Shown here piece after piece: positions 6,331 through 9,604 of a stretch of DNA of 9,604 bases. The stretch covers positions 1 through 9,604 of the forward strand of contig CAJMPF010000047.1 in the NCBI GenBank assembly GCA_905215195.1, in the 5' to 3' direction. Under the pieces are notes generated by a model, which ran no database searches, had not been told where the DNA came from, and was given only the letters and a program-made list of their open reading frames with translations. The stretch is from an uncultured bacterium (GTDB lineage: Bacteria > Actinomycetota > Coriobacteriia > Coriobacteriales > Coriobacteriaceae). Position 1 is the stretch's first letter; every line of letters begins with the position of its first letter. The position numbers and the translations under genes are program-made.

Positions 6331-7447
6331 ACCGTGCGACCGGAACGTCATCGGGGTGCGGGTTGTCGCCGTAGGTGCGCTGATACGTCAGTACACGCCA
6401 GACCAGCGGCAGACCGCCTATCTTAAAGTAATGCTTAAACGTATTGAGCTTGCCAGGCTTCTTAAAGTCAAAGCGCGAATCGATATAGGCACGGGGCGAC
6501 TTGACCATCAGGCGCAAGTCGGTCTCGCCACGCGGGTCGAACAGCGACAGATCAAAGCGACCGGCATCCCAATCGGCCTTGAGCTCGGGCGAGGCCTTCT
6601 GCCAAAACTGCTCGCGCAGCTCATCGACCAGGCGCTCATCATTCCAACGGTACGTATCGACCTTCATGCGCATTAAAATCCCCTGGAGCTGAGCCTTGAG
6701 CTCGGGACGCTCATCCAAAAAGCGCTGCATCTCGGCATATTCGTCGCATACGCAAAACACCTTGTTGGGCGAATTAACGGAGCTCTTCTCGTTATCTTGG
6801 CGATAGCACAAAATGGGGTCCGCAATAAACGCGGCACGCTCGGCGCAAGCCCAAACCTTAAAGTTAAAGCCGGCGTCCTGATACGAGGCGCCCGGCGTGG
6901 GAAGGAACCGAATCTGATTGTCGTTGAGGAACTCACGCCGATAGATGGCAGACCAAATGGAAGGTTTGCGGTAGAAGATGCCCGGGCGATCGATGGGGCG
7001 ATACGCGGCGCCCGTCATATGCTCGTCGATGATCTCAAACAGCTCACGGCGCTCGCTGGGCGTGGACCAATACAGGCAAAAGTCGCCCTTCACCACATCG
7101 GCATGCTCAGCATCGGCCTTGGCGACCAGCTTTTGGAGCGAATCCTCAAACATAAAGTCGTCGGACTCAAGGATGCCCACGTACTCACCGCGCGCCATCT
7201 CCAGGCCGCGGTTCATCGAGTCGCCGTAGCCGCTGTTGGCTTTGTCGATCATCTTCACACGGGGGTCACGCTCCATGTACTCGCGAATGATATCCGGCGA
7301 GCTATCGGTGGAACCATCGTTGATGCAGATGATCTCGATGTCCTTGAGCGTCTGCGCCACGGCGGAATCGAGGCACTCGCGCAGGTAGCGTTCGACATTG
7401 CAAATGGGAACAAGCAGCGAAACTTTAGGGGTATCAGAGTTCTGCAA
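6329..7447 (-). CDS. GT2 family glycosyltransferase (ESDD type), TTG start
   Basis: This 372-residue GT-A glycosyltransferase of surface polysaccharide synthesis shows PKVSLLVPICNVERYLRECL (7-26), INDGSTDSS (42-50), KANSGYGDSMNRGLE (69-83), ESDD (94-97), KPSIWSAIYRREFL (161-174) and LPTPGASYQDAGFNFK (182-197), with QD at the position of the usual acidic catalytic pair. YRQDNEKSSVNS (215-226) follows. The start is TTG, fixed by AGGAGGTT 5 nt upstream; no ATG lies near it. It is clearly paralogous to the gene at the right window edge, sharing long identical peptides across the whole length. No signal peptide or membrane segment is seen, so it acts in the cytoplasm or at the membrane face. A 74-bp gap separates it from the gene upstream. 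The following gene's ribosome binding site overlaps its stop. Acceptor and donor are not predictable here. Confidence 0.9.
   Translation of the reverse strand: MQNSDTPKVSLLVPICNVERYLRECLDSAVAQTLKDIEIICINDGSTDSSPDIIREYMERDPRVKMIDKANSGYGDSMNRGLEMARGEYVGILESDDFMFEDSLQKLVAKADAEHADVVKGDFCLYWSTPSERRELFEIIDEHMTGAAYRPIDRPGIFYRKPSIWSAIYRREFLNDNQIRFLPTPGASYQDAGFNFKVWACAERAAFIADPILCYRQDNEKSSVNSPNKVFCVCDEYAEMQRFLDERPELKAQLQGILMRMKVDTYRWNDERLVDELREQFWQKASPELKADWDAGRFDLSLFDPRGETDLRLMVKSPRAYIDSRFDFKKPGKLNTFKHYFKIGGLPLVWRVLTYQRTYGDNPHPDDVPVAR
7136..7385 (-). repeat. Paralogous repeat, copy 1 (partner 9355-9604)
   Basis: This stretch, coding for the NDGS-to-ESDD part of the ESDD-type enzyme, aligns without gaps to 9355-9604 at an offset of 2219 bp. 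It contains several identical runs (for example around 7191-7214 and 7221-7240). Most differences fall at third codon positions. It is a duplicated gene segment rather than a mobile repeat. Confidence 0.75.
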
Positions 7448-7521
7448 GAGAACCTCCTGTTGAATAGCGTGTAACAGGGTTATTTTAGCAGCCGGGTTGC
7501 GGCGGGCGGCAGCGCTTGGAA
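7448..7521 (-). other. Longest intergenic gap in the glycosyltransferase operon
   Basis: On the minus strand this 74-bp gap ends in the strong ribosome binding site AGGAGGTT (7451-7458), 5 nt before the TTG start. At its upstream edge a 7-bp inverted repeat (AGCGCTT 7511-7517 with AAGCGCT 7529-7535) overlaps the preceding stop codon. The loop is 11 nt and no T-run follows, so it is at best a weak attenuator or mRNA processing site. A minus-strand TATAAT at 7521-7526 has no acceptable -35. Confidence 0.4.
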
Positions 7522-8562
7522 TTATACAAAGCGCTCCAGGCAGGCTTTGAGACCGCGAGTCGAAAGATAGAACAGCGTGGCATCTGCCATCGAAACGCCC
7601 GAGGTCGCCGCAACGAGCTTGTGGGCAACACGGCGAACGGCGCCCTTAGCAGGCATATCCGCCCACTCCGTTCCCATAAACGTCGTGAAAGCCCTGTTGA
7701 CGCGAGCCGCCACGCGATGGAAGTCATCGGCATCCAAGCGCGCCAGGTCGAACACAATTAGGTCCAAAAACCAAGTTATCAGCTCGCCGGGGCACAGGTC
7801 CAAAAGACCGTAGGCCGCCCAGTCCTCCAAGACCTCCTCGAGCATCCTCATGTGGGCGTCAAGCTTTTTGGCGCGAGCCTCGGCACTGTTGAACTCGTGC
7901 GTCGCCGATTCGCTCTCCATCACGTAGTGGTAGAACTTGTCCGGCATGACGACGGTCTTACGGGCAAGCGCATAAGCCGCAAATTGGAAGACGACGTCCT
8001 CGCCCAAAGCCAAACCGGGGGCGAAGCGAATACCTTCGCGATTGAGCAGCTCGCGCGAAAAAGCCGCACGGCAGGCATAGGGCTGCGCATTCGAATGGAA
8101 CAGCAGTTGGGGATCACGGGCGCCAAAGATACCAGCTTTGGGGCTCATGAGTTGCTGGACGCGTTTGGGGGCAGCATCGGCAGGTTCACAGACGCCGCCA
8201 AAAACGGCGGCCTCGGCATCTGCAGATTCCATGGCATGCAGCACGCGCTCGATCGTCTGGGCATCGATGTAATCGTCGGCGTCCACAAAAAAGACGGTCT
8301 CGCCCTCGGCGGCATCGATTCCGGCATTTCGAGCACACGAGACGCCCGCGTTTTCCTGGTCAATCACCAGTACGCGATCGTCGGCCTGCGCGATCCGGCG
8401 CAACACGTTCAACGAATCATCGGTCGAACCGTCGTTAACGCAGACAACCTGAATCGAGCGCTCGGACTGGGCCAACAGCGAATCGAGGCATCGCTGAATA
8501 GAACGCGCAGAGTTGTAAACGGGGACGACAATGGTAGCTTTAGGACACGAGACCTCTCCCAT
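7522..8562 (-). CDS. GT2 family glycosyltransferase (DADD/GED type)
   Basis: This 346-residue GT-A glycosyltransferase has the opening KATIVVPVYNSARSIQRCL (8-26), VNDGSTDDS (42-50), NAGVSCARNAG (71-81), FVDADD (92-97) and LGEDVVFQF (186-194). The layout is that of polymer-forming or side-chain GT2 enzymes in capsule and exopolysaccharide loci. The helical C-terminal part lacks membrane segments. The ATG lies 6 bp after the TAG of the preceding gene. A GAGGGGGTAGGT purine-rich stretch overlapping that stop provides the ribosome binding site. It shares motif order, length and the CLDSLLAQ and GED signatures with the gene at 5258-6316, to which it appears more distantly related than the ESDD pair are to each other. 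Sugar specificity is unknown. Confidence 0.9.
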   Translation of the reverse strand: MGEVSCPKATIVVPVYNSARSIQRCLDSLLAQSERSIQVVCVNDGSTDDSLNVLRRIAQADDRVLVIDQENAGVSCARNAGIDAAEGETVFFVDADDYIDAQTIERVLHAMESADAEAAVFGGVCEPADAAPKRVQQLMSPKAGIFGARDPQLLFHSNAQPYACRAAFSRELLNREGIRFAPGLALGEDVVFQFAAYALARKTVVMPDKFYHYVMESESATHEFNSAEARAKKLDAHMRMLEEVLEDWAAYGLLDLCPGELITWFLDLIVFDLARLDADDFHRVAARVNRAFTTFMGTEWADMPAKGAVRRVAHKLVAATSGVSMADATLFYLSTRGLKACLERFV

Positions 8563-8568
8563 GCCGAC

Positions 8569-9604
8569 CTACCCCCTCAGCGATTCGATAAGGAAGGCAG
8601 CAACCACGCCTGGGCCTCCAACCGAGGCGTAATACTTAGCACGCCCCAAGGCACCATCCGTCGCAAAACTCGGATGCTCGTCAACCCAGCCCTCAGGATC
8701 TTTGAGGATGGCAGCGAGATTTGCGCGCTTCCACGGCTTGAGGTCGTCAAGCGAAAAGTCCCCGGCGTCCAAGGCCGCTTGGAACTCCTTGGCCATCTGA
8801 ACCAGGAACTCCTTATAGAACTTAGGCGCCAAACGCACGTAGTTCCACATATACGAATCGTACTTAATGAGTTGATTGAACTTGAGCATGCGCGCGACAT
8901 CGCCGCTTGCGTGGTCACGGGCATAATCCTCTCGAATCCAACGCTCAATCTCGGCATACTCGGTATTGACGCAAAAGACCTTAGCCGAAGAATTGACCGA
9001 GGAATTCTCGTTGTCCTGGCGATACGACAACACGGCATCGTGCAGGTAAATAGCCTTATCGGCACACGCGATCACCTTAAAGGCGAATGACGTGTCCTGA
9101 AAGGATGCCCCCGGAGTCGGCAGGAACTTAATGCCGTTGCGCTCAAGAAAATCACGACGGTACACGGCCGACCAAATCGACGGCTTTTGCTTAAAGAACT
9201 GCGTCGTATCGCTCGGGTGCACCGGCTTGCCGCAATCCTGAGGTCTAAACATCTCGTGCAGTGAACGGCGCTCCTCGGGCTTAGACCAGTAGAAATCAAA
9301 GTTCGCCTTCGCAAAGTCGGCATTATTGCTATCGGCGGCCGAGACAAGCTTTTCGAGTGCGTCGGACGCCATAAAGTCATCGGACTCCAAGATGCCAACG
9401 TACTTGCCACGCGCCATCTCCAGGCCGTGGTTTATCGAGTCGCCGTAGCCGCTGTTGGCCTTGTCGATCATCTTGACGCGCCCATCGCGCTCCATATACT
9501 CGTGGATAATCGCCGGCGAGTTGTCGGTCGACCCGTCGTTAATGCAGATGATCTCAATATCCTTGAGCGTCTGCGCCAGGGCGGAATCGAGACACTCGCG
9601 CAGG
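8569..9604 (-). CDS. GT2 family glycosyltransferase (ESDD type), N terminus outside the window
   Basis: The frame is open from the window edge to TAG at 8569-8571, giving 344 visible residues. By comparison with its paralogue at 6329-7447, only about 20 N-terminal residues are missing. Visible: LRECLDSALAQTLKDIEII (1-19), INDGSTDNS (21-29), KANSGYGDSINHGLE, ESDD (73-76), KPSIWSAVYRRDFL, LPTPGASFQDTSFAFK (with QD at 169-170) and YRQDNENSSVNS. The ATG at 9495 is internal, since the NDGS motif lies before it. The role is sugar transfer in surface polysaccharide assembly. The C terminus ends in VVAAFLIESLRG, and the gene downstream starts 6 bp after its stop. Nucleotide identity to the paralogue is high over the first ~250 bases visible, at a fixed offset of 2219 bp. 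Confidence 0.9.
   Translation of the reverse strand, partial: LRECLDSALAQTLKDIEIICINDGSTDNSPAIIHEYMERDGRVKMIDKANSGYGDSINHGLEMARGKYVGILESDDFMASDALEKLVSAADSNNADFAKANFDFYWSKPEERRSLHEMFRPQDCGKPVHPSDTTQFFKQKPSIWSAVYRRDFLERNGIKFLPTPGASFQDTSFAFKVIACADKAIYLHDAVLSYRQDNENSSVNSSAKVFCVNTEYAEIERWIREDYARDHASGDVARMLKFNQLIKYDSYMWNYVRLAPKFYKEFLVQMAKEFQAALDAGDFSLDDLKPWKRANLAAILKDPEGWVDEHPSFATDGALGRAKYYASVGGPGVVAAFLIESLRG

Noticed and set aside
4454..6676. A 740-residue open frame on the + strand
   Set aside because: It lies antisense across three well-supported GT2 genes, crosses their junctions, and is rich in His, Arg and Gln with no motifs. It is a by-product of GC-rich codon bias on the other strand.
7521..7550. 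Internal minus-strand promoter (TATAAT at 7521-7526)
   Set aside because: No plausible -35 at 16 to 18 bp spacing, and it overlaps the last codons of the upstream gene, so chance is likely.
7852..9090. A 412-residue + strand open frame
   Set aside because: Antisense to two glycosyltransferase genes with clear motifs; no ribosome binding site or recognisable domain.
1..9604. CRISPR arrays, tRNA or rRNA genes
   Set aside because: No regularly spaced repeats and no cloverleaf or rRNA-like segments were seen on either strand.

Overview
The window suggests a high-GC gut actinobacterium, most likely a Coriobacteriia member such as Collinsella. This is inferred from the GC-rich codon use of the glycosyltransferase genes, their close-packed capsule-type organisation and the look of the proteins. 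I could not run any search.

Left part (1 to about 758, + strand): the 3' part of an IS21-family insertion sequence. It holds most of the helper ATPase gene istB, which enters from outside the window, and then a structured right end: an 11-bp direct repeat flanking a 14-bp-arm palindrome.

Middle (about 760 to 2774, + strand): an accessory island, visibly AT-richer than both flanks. It begins with a probably decayed AAA-type ATPase fragment. A tightly coupled two-gene operon follows: a DUF4869 protein and a 325-residue P-loop protein whose C-terminal half looks like a degenerate Toprim domain. A perfect TATAAT box and a strong Shine-Dalgarno sequence precede the pair. A cluster of seven AACGAKA boxes (K = G or T, both strands) spans the promoter region and runs into the first codons. 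The function of this pair is unknown to me. The ATPase-plus-Toprim-like layout and the IS-adjacent position make it a candidate defence or regulatory module.

Right part (2771 to 9604, - strand): the end of a polysaccharide biosynthesis operon with five consecutive GT2 (GT-A fold) glycosyltransferase genes, transcribed right to left with gaps of about 0 to 75 bp. The first is cut by the window edge. Two ESDD-type genes alternate with two D-S/A-D-D/GED-type genes, which suggests duplication of a gene pair. The last gene is an 828-residue enzyme with two GT-A domains. Together they would add successive sugars, on the cytoplasmic side, to a surface polysaccharide. The operon's last stop codon overlaps the stop codon of the convergent accessory operon by 4 bp.
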